A DNA stretch of 37,975 bases from an uncultured Clostridium sp. (GTDB taxonomy: Bacteria; Bacillota; Clostridia; Christensenellales; CAG-138): NCBI GenBank assembly GCA_900542285.1, contig UQNF01000013.1:1-37975 (forward strand). Direction: 5' to 3'. A program made the position numbers and the translations under genes. Shown piece by piece: positions 22,401 to 29,346 of the stretch. How positions within the stretch are numbered: the stretch's first letter is position 1; each line of letters opens with the position of its first letter. The notes under the pieces were generated by a model. The model was not told the origin of the DNA. It searched no databases and saw nothing but the letters and a program-made list of their open reading frames with translations.

Positions 22401-23042
22401 ATGAAAAAGGATCTGACAGAAATCGTATTCATTCTCGACCGCAGCGGTTCTATGGGAGGCCTTGAAGCGGACACCATCGGAGGCTTTAACTCAATGCTTC
22501 TCAGGCAGAAGAAGGAGAGGGGAGAGGCTTATGTGTCCACGGTATTGTTTGACAACAACTGTGATGTGCTGCACGACCGCCTGCCGATCGAAAAGGTAGA
22601 ACCCATTACCGAAAAGGACTACTATGTGCGTGGCTGCACTGCGCTCATCGATGCGATAGGAGGTGCGGTGGAGCATATCAGGAATATCCACAAGTACGCT
22701 CGCAAAGAGGATGTTCCGGAGCACACCATTTTCATCATTACGACCGACGGCATGGAGAATGCAAGCAGGCGCTATACCGGCGATAAGGTCAAGCGCATGA
22801 TAGAGGAGCAGAAGCAAAAGGGCTGGGAGTTTATCTTTCTCGGAGCAAACATCGACGCTGTTGAGACGGCGAGACAGATAGGCATTTCGAGCGAGAGGGC
22901 TGTCAATTACCGCGCGAGCAGGAAGGGCACTGCGATCAATTTTGAAGCAATGAGCTGCGCTATCTCGGATCTCAGGTGCAACGATCAGCTCGGTGACGAG
23001 TGGCGTGCGCAGATAGACGCGGACTATTCTCAGAATAATTGA
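22401..23042 (+). CDS. Small stand-alone VWA-domain protein
   Basis: The 213-residue cytoplasmic protein is almost entirely a von Willebrand factor A domain. The metal-binding (MIDAS) motif DxSxS is D13-R-S-G-S17, with the supporting threonine in GCTALIDAIG (about 79-88) and the aspartate in ITTDGMEN (about 115). There is no signal peptide or membrane segment. Related small VWA proteins in Firmicutes are mostly uncharacterised; some occur with TerD-like or MoxR partners, but none is adjacent here. AGGAGGA precedes the ATG. Function unknown. Confidence 0.88.
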   Translation: MKKDLTEIVFILDRSGSMGGLEADTIGGFNSMLLRQKKERGEAYVSTVLFDNNCDVLHDRLPIEKVEPITEKDYYVRGCTALIDAIGGAVEHIRNIHKYARKEDVPEHTIFIITTDGMENASRRYTGDKVKRMIEEQKQKGWEFIFLGANIDAVETARQIGISSERAVNYRASRKGTAINFEAMSCAISDLRCNDQLGDEWRAQIDADYSQNN

Positions 23043-23059
23043 TGGGAGGGAAATTTCGC

Positions 23060-23088
23060 TTGAAGTTTTAGAGACTTTGTGTTAAAAT
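23060..23088 (+). promoter_or_regulatory. Sigma-A promoter of queT
   Basis: TTGAAG (23060-23065) and TAAAAT (23083-23088) with a 17-base spacer. Transcription should start near 23095, giving a leader of about 70 bases. Confidence 0.7.
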
Positions 23089-23094
23089 GGCTGC

Positions 23095-23165
23095 CGTGAG
23101 TTCGAAACCATCCTCACAGAGGCGGAAATTCCGCCGAAAAAACAAAACTAAGGAGCTAATTTAAT
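23095..23165 (+). promoter_or_regulatory. Structured queT leader, candidate preQ1-responsive element
   Basis: The leader has two hairpins, GTGAG with CTCAC (about 23096-23117) and GGCGG with CCGCC (about 23121-23135). An A-rich stretch (GAAAAAACAAAACTAAGGAG) ending in the Shine-Dalgarno follows. Two hairpins followed by a Shine-Dalgarno available for pseudoknot pairing recalls preQ1 class II/III topology, and queT genes are often under preQ1 control. I cannot match any class consensus, so this is a candidate only. Confidence 0.4.
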
Positions 23166-23687
23166 ATGAAGGTTAATGCAAAAGGCAGATTCAACACTGT
23201 CGAAATCGTGTCCGGTGCGCTCATCGCAGCATTGTATGCAGTTCTATGCTATCTGACATCGTTCATCCCGACCATCGGCGGAGTGTTCCAATTCCGCATA
23301 TCGGAAGCACTGACGATACTACCATATTTCACCGCATCGGCTATCCCGGGTCTGACGATAGGATGTCTCATCGTCAATGTCCTGATGGGAGCAGGCATCT
23401 ATGATGTGATCTTCGGTACGCTGGCGACGCTCATAGGAGCAGTGGGCACATGGCTGCTCAGGAAGCGCAGCAAGTGGCTCACACCGCTGCCTCCGATACT
23501 CGCAAATACCATTATCATGCCGTTTGTTATCGCATTGGTAAGCGGTACGCCCGAATCAATACCGTTCTTTTTCCTTTCGGTCGGACTGGGGGAGCTTGTG
23601 TGCTGCGGCGTATTCGGAATGCTGCTTATGATAACGCTTGAAAAGAATAATCTATTCGCAAAGGCCGATAAGCTGAGCGATAAATGA
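23166..23687 (+). CDS. queT: Queuosine-precursor ECF transporter S component (QueT)
   Basis: A 173-residue integral membrane protein with about five to six hydrophobic segments. It has the QueT-family features ALIAALYAVLCYLT at the N-terminus and FQFRISEALTILPYF, then GAGIYDVIFGTLATLIGA. QueT is the substrate-binding subunit of an energy-coupling-factor transporter that takes up queuosine precursors; the shared EcfAA'T module must be elsewhere. AAGGAG lies upstream of the ATG. It has its own promoter, a structured leader and a terminator. Confidence 0.9.
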   Translation: MKVNAKGRFNTVEIVSGALIAALYAVLCYLTSFIPTIGGVFQFRISEALTILPYFTASAIPGLTIGCLIVNVLMGAGIYDVIFGTLATLIGAVGTWLLRKRSKWLTPLPPILANTIIMPFVIALVSGTPESIPFFFLSVGLGELVCCGVFGMLLMITLEKNNLFAKADKLSDK

Positions 23688-23697
23688 TTTATGAGAT

Positions 23698-23731
23698 AAC
23701 GGGAGAATCACAATTTGATTCTCTCGTTTTT
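23698..23731 (+). terminator. Terminator of queT
   Basis: A 12-bp stem with one wobble, AACGGGAGAATC with GATTCTCTCGTT, around a 7-base loop, with a T-run TTTTT overlapping the end (23727-23731). Confidence 0.88.
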
Positions 23732-23757
23732 GTATTCATAATGAAAGCAGTAATGAT

Positions 23758-24309
23758 TTATAGGGAAGGGAAGACCTCTATGCCATGCCCCAGCAGCCGC
23801 ATGATTTGAAGCTCATCCAGCGCATCGAACAGCGCATTATGTGTTTCATGATAGGTTTGATCGCCCGATAGCAGGCGGAGCATCGGCTCTACGCCATAGT
23901 TCCGCTTTAATCGTCCTGTGCTGAAGCAATCGGCGTAGCAGGGTATCATTCGGTTGTATTGGCGATAGACGGCGATATGCATGATGTCATACCAATTCAG
24001 CATTGACAGCTCCGGAAGGTGACTTCGGTCAAACCTCGCATTGTAGGCGAAAATGTGCCGGACATCATACCTAAAGAACCATGCGAGAAGATCGCTAATA
24101 GCCTCATCCCGGCTGCAAAGCATGGGCCGCACCGGAGTATCCGGAAACAGGGCCTCATAGTACATGCCTCCTATCTCGCATTCGGGGATCAGAACATGGT
24201 ATTTTGCGGATATGACCCCAAACGTATCCGCATCGGCAATACAGCACCCGATAGACATCACTTCGTCTTCCCAGTTCGTTTCCGTATCAATGACTGCGAA
24301 ACTGCCCAT
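23758..24309 (-). CDS. DnaQ-like 3'-5' exonuclease
   Basis: The 183-residue protein has DEDDh exonuclease motifs: VIDTET (D8, E10) at the N-terminus, FAYNARFDRSHLP (third Asp) and HETHNALFDALDEL with the histidine five residues before the last Asp. It lacks polymerase or helicase domains, so it is a stand-alone proofreading or RNA-trimming nuclease of unknown target. The ATG at 24309 has AAGGAGGG upstream; the longer frame start is rejected. It is convergent with queT. Confidence 0.85.
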   Translation of the reverse strand: MGSFAVIDTETNWEDEVMSIGCCIADADTFGVISAKYHVLIPECEIGGMYYEALFPDTPVRPMLCSRDEAISDLLAWFFRYDVRHIFAYNARFDRSHLPELSMLNWYDIMHIAVYRQYNRMIPCYADCFSTGRLKRNYGVEPMLRLLSGDQTYHETHNALFDALDELQIMRLLGHGIEVFPSL

Positions 24310-24453
24310 ACCGCCCTCCTTCGTGTCTTTTGCTGCAGTATACCTAAAAAATTGCTTGGAGGCAAGCCTGATCGCAGCGATTTGCAGCACGCATTACTGA
24401 ATAGCGGACATATGCGTATCCATCGTCAATTGATGTGACGCAGCGATACCGCA

Positions 24454-24494
24454 CAAAAAATAAAGAAAAGCCCGAATGTATTGAACCTTCGGGC
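24454..24494 (-). terminator. Terminator downstream of rpmE
   Basis: GCCCGAA with TTCGGGC (24470-24476 with 24488-24494) around an 11-base loop. On the minus strand a T-rich run of about 16 bases (24469-24454) follows. It lies about 155 bases past the rpmE stop, so the transcript has a long 3' region. Confidence 0.8.
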
Positions 24495-24650
24495 ATTCCT
24501 CTGTGTATTCAAATAGCGGCTATTGCCTGCCTTCGCGCAGCAACTGCTGACATTCAGCATAATTCCCGACAGCGAAAAGCGATGTTTGCTGTGAGAACAA
24601 ATATGCTGTTGGTTGATGCTCCTCACAGCCGCACGTCCTTGCAAAAACTC
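24495..24650 (-). other. Noncoding stretch between rpmE and its terminator
   Basis: I see no credible gene. The stretch holds an 8-bp perfect inverted repeat GCTGTGAG with CTCACAGC (24588-24595 with 24622-24629, 26-base loop). A 72-codon minus-strand frame across the region has no ribosome site or family features. It could be an rpmE 3' UTR or contain a small RNA; neither is established. Confidence 0.35.
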
Positions 24651-24851
24651 TTAGTTCATGCCGTAACGCTTCTTGAACTTATCAACGCGTCCGCCGCTGT
24701 CAACGAGCTTCTGACGGCCGGTATAGAAGGGGTGGCACTTGGAGCAGATTTCGACCTTGAGCTCACCGCGTACGGAACCGCTCTTGAAGGTCTCACCGCA
24801 GGCACAGCGAACGATGCATTCGCCGTAGGAAGGATGGATGTCCTTTTTCAT
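24651..24851 (-). CDS. rpmE: 50S ribosomal protein L31, zinc-binding form
   Basis: The 66-residue protein begins MKKDIHPSY and contains the C+ zinc motif: C16-A-C18 and C37-SKC-40 in ICSKCHPFYTG, then GGRVDKFKKRYG. This is the cysteine-bearing L31 that is exchanged for a zinc-free paralogue under zinc limitation in some bacteria. The ATG at 24851 has AGGAGAAAG upstream; the longer open frame is rejected. Confidence 0.97.
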   Translation of the reverse strand: MKKDIHPSYGECIVRCACGETFKSGSVRGELKVEICSKCHPFYTGRQKLVDSGGRVDKFKKRYGMN

Positions 24852-24941
24852 TTTCTTTCTCCTAATATGTTGGCAACGGGCGATGGGAACCCTTATGCCG
24901 CAAACTCTCGACCATGTAACAGCATAGCCGATGCAACAGCT

Positions 24942-24971
24942 ATTATAACCCAATTCCCGGAGAAAAAGCAA
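24942..24971 (-). promoter_or_regulatory. Promoter of rpmE
   Basis: On the minus strand TTGCTT (24971-24966) and TATAAT (24947-24942) with an 18-base spacer, about 90 bases upstream of rpmE. Confidence 0.65.
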
Positions 24972-25044
24972 GCATTTTTCACCTTTTTCATAAATATATT
25001 ACGGAAAGATGGTATAAATAAAGGACAATAATTCCATCGACGGC

Positions 25045-25073
25045 TTGATTGTGCACGGTTATTGTTGTATAAT
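25045..25073 (+). promoter_or_regulatory. Promoter of the PP2C-like membrane protein
   Basis: TTGATT (25045-25050) and TATAAT (25068-25073) with a 17-base spacer, 70 bases before the start codon. Confidence 0.78.
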
Positions 25074-25142
25074 CAAGGATGGAAATTTATAAACAGGATT
25101 TGATCGACTATTCCCAAATTCTTAAGAAGAAAGGAAATAAGA

Positions 25143-26615
25143 ATGCAATACTATAAATTTGCTTCGGCAGCTTCCTCGGCAGATCAGGTCGTCTGCTATA
25201 ATGATCAGGTCATCGGCCCCGATTCCGATAAGGTGTTCGAGGGCAGCATAGACGACGGCTTTGTCGCTTCGATCATCGAGAGCGTCGGAAATGCGGAGAA
25301 CAATCGATCGCAGAATACGACGGCCGAATGCATGACAAAGATCAAGCGTACCGCCAAGGATTCATTCGAACGCCGCAGGAATGCCATGTTTGACGCTGTC
25401 GTGGATGCGAACGATAGAGCGTTTGAAAACGATGATAAGGGCTGCACGATTGTTTCCGCAGCGCTCAAGGGCAGGAAGCTTGCTGTCACGAATCTCGGAA
25501 GAGGAGCCGCATTTCTGCGCCATGCCGGAAAGCTCGAAAGGCTTACGGACGAACACGTTGAGTACATAACCGTTGACGGTACGGCCAAGAAGTTCGATTC
25601 ACGCTATATCGGGCTAAATAAAGGCGACAGCCTGAACCTTCCGGTGTACGATGACCGGAAGCTCGAAGCGGGGGACGTACTTCTCCTATGCAGCAGCGCA
25701 GTTGCCGATGCGATAAGTGAAGATGAGCTTTCAGAGCTGCTTGGCGCACCGGAGCCCGTGGAAACGAGGCTTGAGGAGCTGATGAGCAGAATTCAGGCAT
25801 CCGGAGCGAAGAGCTTTTCGGCCATAATAATGGAGGTCGGAAGAAATGAAGCGGTCGCACTCGGCAGCTATAAAGGCAAGGTACTCCCGGAGATACATGA
25901 GAGCCCTTTGCTCGCTGCCATTCTGGCGGTAGTATTCATAATAGTTGCACTGATAATCATAATTGTCAATAAAAACAGAACGCCTCAGGAAGCGTATGAA
26001 CCGACGATAACTCCGGATCCGTATGTGCAGCAGACGGAAACCCCGGATATCTGGGGAGGACAGGAGTCAAAGCAGACCCCCGATCCCTCCCAGGGCGGGC
26101 AGAACAGAACCGCAGACCCCGGCAGTTCCACCGCAGGCGGCGAAGGCTCCAAGGTCACGGCTGCTCCGGTTACGGGCGGCGATGCTTCCAAGACCTCCGG
26201 TCCGACCATGACGCCGACAAGCACTCCCGGATATACCCGTCCGACAGCAGCGCCGACGCCTACGAATACTCCCGGATATGTGTGGCCGACGAATCCTCCG
26301 TATCCCGGAACTCCCACTCCGCCTCCCGGGATCGTCAAACCCACTCCGACTCCTGAGCCATCGATAACTCCGACCGATGAGCCCAAGCCCACGGACACGC
26401 CGGAGCCCGGTGATTCCGATAAGCCGACAGAGGAGCCCATCGTAACAGAAGGTCCGACGCCGGAGCCCATCGTTACCGAGGAACCGACGCCAGAGCCCAT
26501 CGTCACCGAGGAACCGACGCCGGAGCCCGTCGTTACCGAAAAACCGACCCCGGAGCCCATAGCGACGGAAGAGCCTACGCCCACTCCGGAACCGGATTTG
26601 CAGGAAGAACCGTGA
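25143..26615 (+). CDS. Membrane-anchored degenerate PP2C-like protein with extracellular stalk
   Basis: The 490-residue protein has a cytoplasmic PP2C-like domain (about 1-245), one membrane helix (about 256-276) and a Pro/Thr/Glu-rich outer region (280-490) ending in five 10-residue repeats. The PP2C fold is recognisable from DKGCTIVSAALKGRKLAVTNLGRGAAFL, LERLTDEH and AGDVLLLCSSAVADAISEDEL. Active enzymes have GDSR, CSDG and DN at these places; here they are GRGA (119-122), CSSA (183-186) and KS (223-224). The key metal-binding aspartates are therefore missing, and I infer an inactive phosphatase acting as scaffold or sensor. AAGAAAGG lies upstream of the ATG. No partner kinase is in the window. 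Confidence 0.8.
   Translation: MQYYKFASAASSADQVVCYNDQVIGPDSDKVFEGSIDDGFVASIIESVGNAENNRSQNTTAECMTKIKRTAKDSFERRRNAMFDAVVDANDRAFENDDKGCTIVSAALKGRKLAVTNLGRGAAFLRHAGKLERLTDEHVEYITVDGTAKKFDSRYIGLNKGDSLNLPVYDDRKLEAGDVLLLCSSAVADAISEDELSELLGAPEPVETRLEELMSRIQASGAKSFSAIIMEVGRNEAVALGSYKGKVLPEIHESPLLAAILAVVFIIVALIIIIVNKNRTPQEAYEPTITPDPYVQQTETPDIWGGQESKQTPDPSQGGQNRTADPGSSTAGGEGSKVTAAPVTGGDASKTSGPTMTPTSTPGYTRPTAAPTPTNTPGYVWPTNPPYPGTPTPPPGIVKPTPTPEPSITPTDEPKPTDTPEPGDSDKPTEEPIVTEGPTPEPIVTEEPTPEPIVTEEPTPEPVVTEKPTPEPIATEEPTPTPEPDLQEEP
26433..26582 (+). repeat. Five 30-base stalk repeats
   Basis: Five tandem 30-base units encode EP(I/V)(V/A)TE(E/G/K)PTP (residues 431-480 of the PP2C-like protein). Third positions vary between units, so the peptide is conserved more than the DNA. 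Confidence 0.9.
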
Positions 26616-26655
26616 TGCAGGCATACGGGATCATGCATAATTAATGCTTTCATTG

Positions 26656-26682
26656 AGCGGCTCCCATGAAGAGCCGCTTTTG
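26656..26682 (+). terminator. Terminator of the PP2C-like gene
   Basis: A perfect 8-bp stem AGCGGCTC with GAGCCGCT (26656-26663 with 26671-26678) followed by a short TTTT, 41 bases after the stop. Confidence 0.75.
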
Positions 26683-26762
26683 TGAGCTTTGTGGCATTTT
26701 TGTTAAATCTTTGGTTTTTTGTGCGGATTTGAAGAACACATGTTTCGCATGCTCCCGTTATG

Positions 26763-26771
26763 TGCTATAAT
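26763..26771 (+). promoter_or_regulatory. Extended -10 promoter of the GT2-GtrA operon
   Basis: TGCTATAAT at 26763-26771 is an extended -10 element; no good -35 is visible. It lies about 78 bases before the first gene. Confidence 0.55.
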
Positions 26772-26849
26772 CATAGAGGTTTGTTCAAATACAAAGAATA
26801 GGATCTTTGCAGGCTGATAAGGATATTCCTGCAGGATAACGGAGACTGT

Positions 26850-27917
26850 ATGATTACTGTAATACCGGCCTATGAGCCGGATGAAAAAATGATAAAGCTT
26901 GTCAAAGAACTGCTGGCCGAGACCGACCATACCGTGGTCATAGTCAACGACGGCAGCTCAAAGGATTTGCTTCCCCTTTTTGATGAGGCCGGGAGCCTGA
27001 GCGATAGGGTCAGGGTGCTCCATCATCCGGAGAACCGGGGCAAGGGCGCTGCGATGAAGACGGCGTTTGCCTGGATAAAGGAGCAGGGCTATACCGACGA
27101 GGGCATAGTGACTGTGGATGCCGACGGACAGCATCTTGTCAAGGATGTAAAGTATGTAAGCAGCCAATGGGCCGAGCATAGGGATTCGCTTGTTCTCGGA
27201 AGCCGTGCATTCGCCGGCAAGGTACCACTAAGAAGCAGGCTTGGCAACACCATAACCCGTGGAGTCTTTGCGCTCTCGACAGGAGTTAGGGTCTATGATA
27301 CGCAGACGGGGCTGAGGGCCTTTTCGACAGAGCTTCTGGACGAAATGCTTGCCATCAAGGGTGAACGCTACGAATATGAGATAAACCAGCTGCTCACCTG
27401 CACAAAAAAGAAGATACCGATCTACGAGGTCACTATCGAAACGGTCTACATAGATAAAAACCAGACCTCGCATTTCCATGTCTTTAGGGATTCATGGCGG
27501 ATATATAAGATGATCTTCCAGTTCTTGGCATCATCATTTATCAGCTGGATAGTGGATTATGCGCTGCTTCTGATTCTGAGCGGTGTGTTTGCAAGGAATG
27601 CAGTCGACGGAAGGTTCAGCTTTTTTGGCTTGATGCTTGAGCCAAAGCTCCCGGCGCTCGTAATCGCCAGGATCGTCAGTTCGCTGCTCAACTATGTGCT
27701 TAACAGGAAGGTAGTATTCGGAAGCGGCTCTAAGAGCAGCATACTCAAGTATTATATCGTTGCTGCTGTTGTGCTTGCGGCGAACTATGGCCTGTTGAGC
27801 CTGTTTACAATGGTGATGCCCACATGGGTCGCACAGATACTTGCCCAGGCAATACTCTATCCGATAAACTTCGTCATTCAGAGGAAGTTTGTTTTCAGAG
27901 AAAAGAGCCGGGCATAA
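26850..27917 (+). CDS. Glycosyltransferase family 2 fused to a GtrA-like membrane domain
   Basis: The 355-residue protein starts with a GT-A domain (about 1-215): VIPAYEPDEKM, VIVNDGSSKD, NRGKGAAMKTAF, the DxD-like VDADGQH, and LGSRAF. A GtrA-like domain of four membrane helices follows (about 220-350: SWIVDYALLLIL, VIARIVSSLLNYVLNRKVVF, and the C-terminal VIQRKFVF). GT2 enzymes of this type make polyprenyl-phosphate sugars such as dolichol-phosphate-mannose analogues, and GtrA domains help place or flip the lipid-linked sugar. The fusion suggests both steps in one protein. CGGAG precedes the ATG. The next gene, a phosphodiester glycosidase, starts 13 bases downstream. Confidence 0.9.
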   Translation: MITVIPAYEPDEKMIKLVKELLAETDHTVVIVNDGSSKDLLPLFDEAGSLSDRVRVLHHPENRGKGAAMKTAFAWIKEQGYTDEGIVTVDADGQHLVKDVKYVSSQWAEHRDSLVLGSRAFAGKVPLRSRLGNTITRGVFALSTGVRVYDTQTGLRAFSTELLDEMLAIKGERYEYEINQLLTCTKKKIPIYEVTIETVYIDKNQTSHFHVFRDSWRIYKMIFQFLASSFISWIVDYALLLILSGVFARNAVDGRFSFFGLMLEPKLPALVIARIVSSLLNYVLNRKVVFGSGSKSSILKYYIVAAVVLAANYGLLSLFTMVMPTWVAQILAQAILYPINFVIQRKFVFREKSRA

Positions 27918-27930
27918 GAAAAGGATGAAT

Positions 27931-28965
27931 ATGAAGTTGAAATCAAACGGCGCAAAAATCGCAGCCACGATCATTGCGGATATAATCGTGTTTGCCATAC
28001 TGATCCTGACCTTTGCGTGGTTTCATCATGCAAAGCCGGGCAAATTCGGCCCGGGGACGGAGCTTCCGACGCTTCCTCCGGTTAGCTCTCCCGAGCCCGT
28101 AGCTGAACCGACCGATGAACCGGACGTCACGCCATATCCCGATGCTTCCGAAGAGCCGGTGGTGACCCAGTCGGCAGAACCAACGGGCTTATTGGGCGGA
28201 AAATATGCGGATAAGTTCGCCGATGGTGAGATAATCATCGAGGACGACCTTTACAGGAGCAAGGATATCTGCATTGAGCTCAGTTCACACAGCGAGATGA
28301 TTAACGGCTATCTGGTCGCATATTATGTGGCGGATATCTATATTCAGGATATCAACAGCTTCCGCTGTGCAAACGCCGAAACCTCAAACAATAAGGAAAG
28401 GCTGGAAGCCATGGCGGAACGAACGGGCGCTATATTTGCCTGTTCGGGCGACTACTGGATGATAAAGGAAAAGGGACTTGTTATAAGGAACGGTATCCTG
28501 TATCGCGACAGACTCAATGATTCGCAGGATGTATGCGTTATTTACAGCGACGGAACCATGGAAACATACTATGCCGGGCAGGTCGATCTTGATGCCATAT
28601 ATGCAAACTATCCGCTTCATGCCTGGAGCTTCGGGCCGGTGCTTCTTGAAAACGGACAGCCGCGCACATCCGGCTTCAACTGCAACGATTATGTTGCGGG
28701 AAGGCATCCTCGCTGTGCACTCGGCTATTATGAGCCCGGCCATTACTGCGTCGTCATCGTGGACGGCAGGACCAAGGATTATTCCTATGGCATGACGATG
28801 GAAGAGCTGTCCTCACTCATGTACAGCCTCGGCTGTAAGGAGGCCTACAATCTTGACGGCGGCCTGACAGCAATGATGTGGTATAACGGAAGCCTGTACT
28901 CCAAGCCCTGCGAAGGCGGAAGGGCCAACACCGATATGTTCTACTTTATTGAACCCAACGAATAG
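27931..28965 (+). CDS. Membrane-anchored phosphodiester glycosidase (NAGPA/DUF2233 family)
   Basis: The 344-residue protein has an N-terminal signal anchor (about residues 10-30) and a Pro/Glu/Thr linker (about 38-80) that carries the domain outside. The NAGPA-type domain (about 110-344) shows RHPRCALGYYEPGHYCVVIVDGR and the hallmark YNLDGGLTAMMWYNG followed by SKPCEGGRANTDMFYFI. The family hydrolyses sugar-phosphodiester bonds, in mammals GlcNAc-phospho-mannose and in bacteria wall polymers. The start at 27931 sits 6 bases after AAAAGG; the ATG at 27925 directly abuts that site and is less likely. It shares an operon with the GT2-GtrA fusion, so both probably act on the same envelope glycan; this is inference. 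Confidence 0.88.
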   Translation: MKLKSNGAKIAATIIADIIVFAILILTFAWFHHAKPGKFGPGTELPTLPPVSSPEPVAEPTDEPDVTPYPDASEEPVVTQSAEPTGLLGGKYADKFADGEIIIEDDLYRSKDICIELSSHSEMINGYLVAYYVADIYIQDINSFRCANAETSNNKERLEAMAERTGAIFACSGDYWMIKEKGLVIRNGILYRDRLNDSQDVCVIYSDGTMETYYAGQVDLDAIYANYPLHAWSFGPVLLENGQPRTSGFNCNDYVAGRHPRCALGYYEPGHYCVVIVDGRTKDYSYGMTMEELSSLMYSLGCKEAYNLDGGLTAMMWYNGSLYSKPCEGGRANTDMFYFIEPNE

Positions 28966-28977
28966 CGGAGGAAAAAG

Positions 28978-29223
28978 ATGAAAAGTATCGAAAACAATTC
29001 CGAGCACCGTGTGCGAAAGGTTGTAAACAGGCTTTTTGCTCATGCATCAATGCTCCTGTCCATCATCGTTCTCGTGTGCTTTGTGCTTGATAAATTCAAT
29101 GATGCAATGGACTTCATGACCGCCGACATATCCAAGTGGCTCTTTGCCGTGACGGCAGCGGTAAGCATCATCTCCGCAATACTCACGATAATCAACCTCT
29201 GGAAGCGGCCGGATGGAAAATGA
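28978..29223 (+). CDS. Small two-helix membrane protein of unknown function
   Basis: An 81-residue protein with a charged N-terminus and two membrane helices (about 22-42 and 53-73) and a short basic end KRPDGK. GGAGGAAAA lies before the ATG, 12 bases after the phosphodiester glycosidase stop, so it is translated as part of that operon. I do not recognise a family; it may be an accessory subunit of the preceding membrane enzymes. Confidence 0.75.
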   Translation: MKSIENNSEHRVRKVVNRLFAHASMLLSIIVLVCFVLDKFNDAMDFMTADISKWLFAVTAAVSIISAILTIINLWKRPDGK

Positions 29224-29238
29224 TATGGATGTTCGGGA

Positions 29239-29267
29239 CCGAACGGAAAGCCTCCGTTCGGCCCGTT
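29239..29267 (+). terminator. Terminator of the GT2-GtrA operon
   Basis: A perfect 9-bp stem CCGAACGGA with TCCGTTCGG (29239-29247 with 29253-29261) and a 5-base loop, followed by CCCGTTTTC; the T-run is short. Confidence 0.75.
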
Positions 29268-29280
29268 TTCATATTTTTCA

Positions 29281-29309
29281 TTGACGGCGCGGTTTTGAAA
29301 AGCTATAAT
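29281..29309 (+). promoter_or_regulatory. Sigma-A promoter of the M18 aminopeptidase
   Basis: TTGACG (29281-29286) and TATAAT (29304-29309) with a 17-base spacer, 37 bases before the start codon. Confidence 0.82.
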
Positions 29310-29346
29310 TGTATTCAATAAACGACTAATTCAAAAGGAGCTAACG

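Noticed and set aside
23118..23155. preQ1 class I aptamer in the queT leader, suggested by the A-rich stretch ending in CTAAGGAG
   Set aside because: The hairpin before it has the loop AAATT and lacks the conserved loop bases that pair with the 3' CTAA, so class I is not supported.
24426..24644. 72-codon minus-strand frame downstream of rpmE
   Set aside because: No ribosome site, no recognisable features, and it runs through the rpmE terminator hairpin.
25985..26653. 222-codon minus-strand frame rich in Gly/Val/Ser
   Set aside because: It is the antisense reading of the Pro/Thr-rich stalk of the PP2C-like protein; its repetitiveness only mirrors the repeats.
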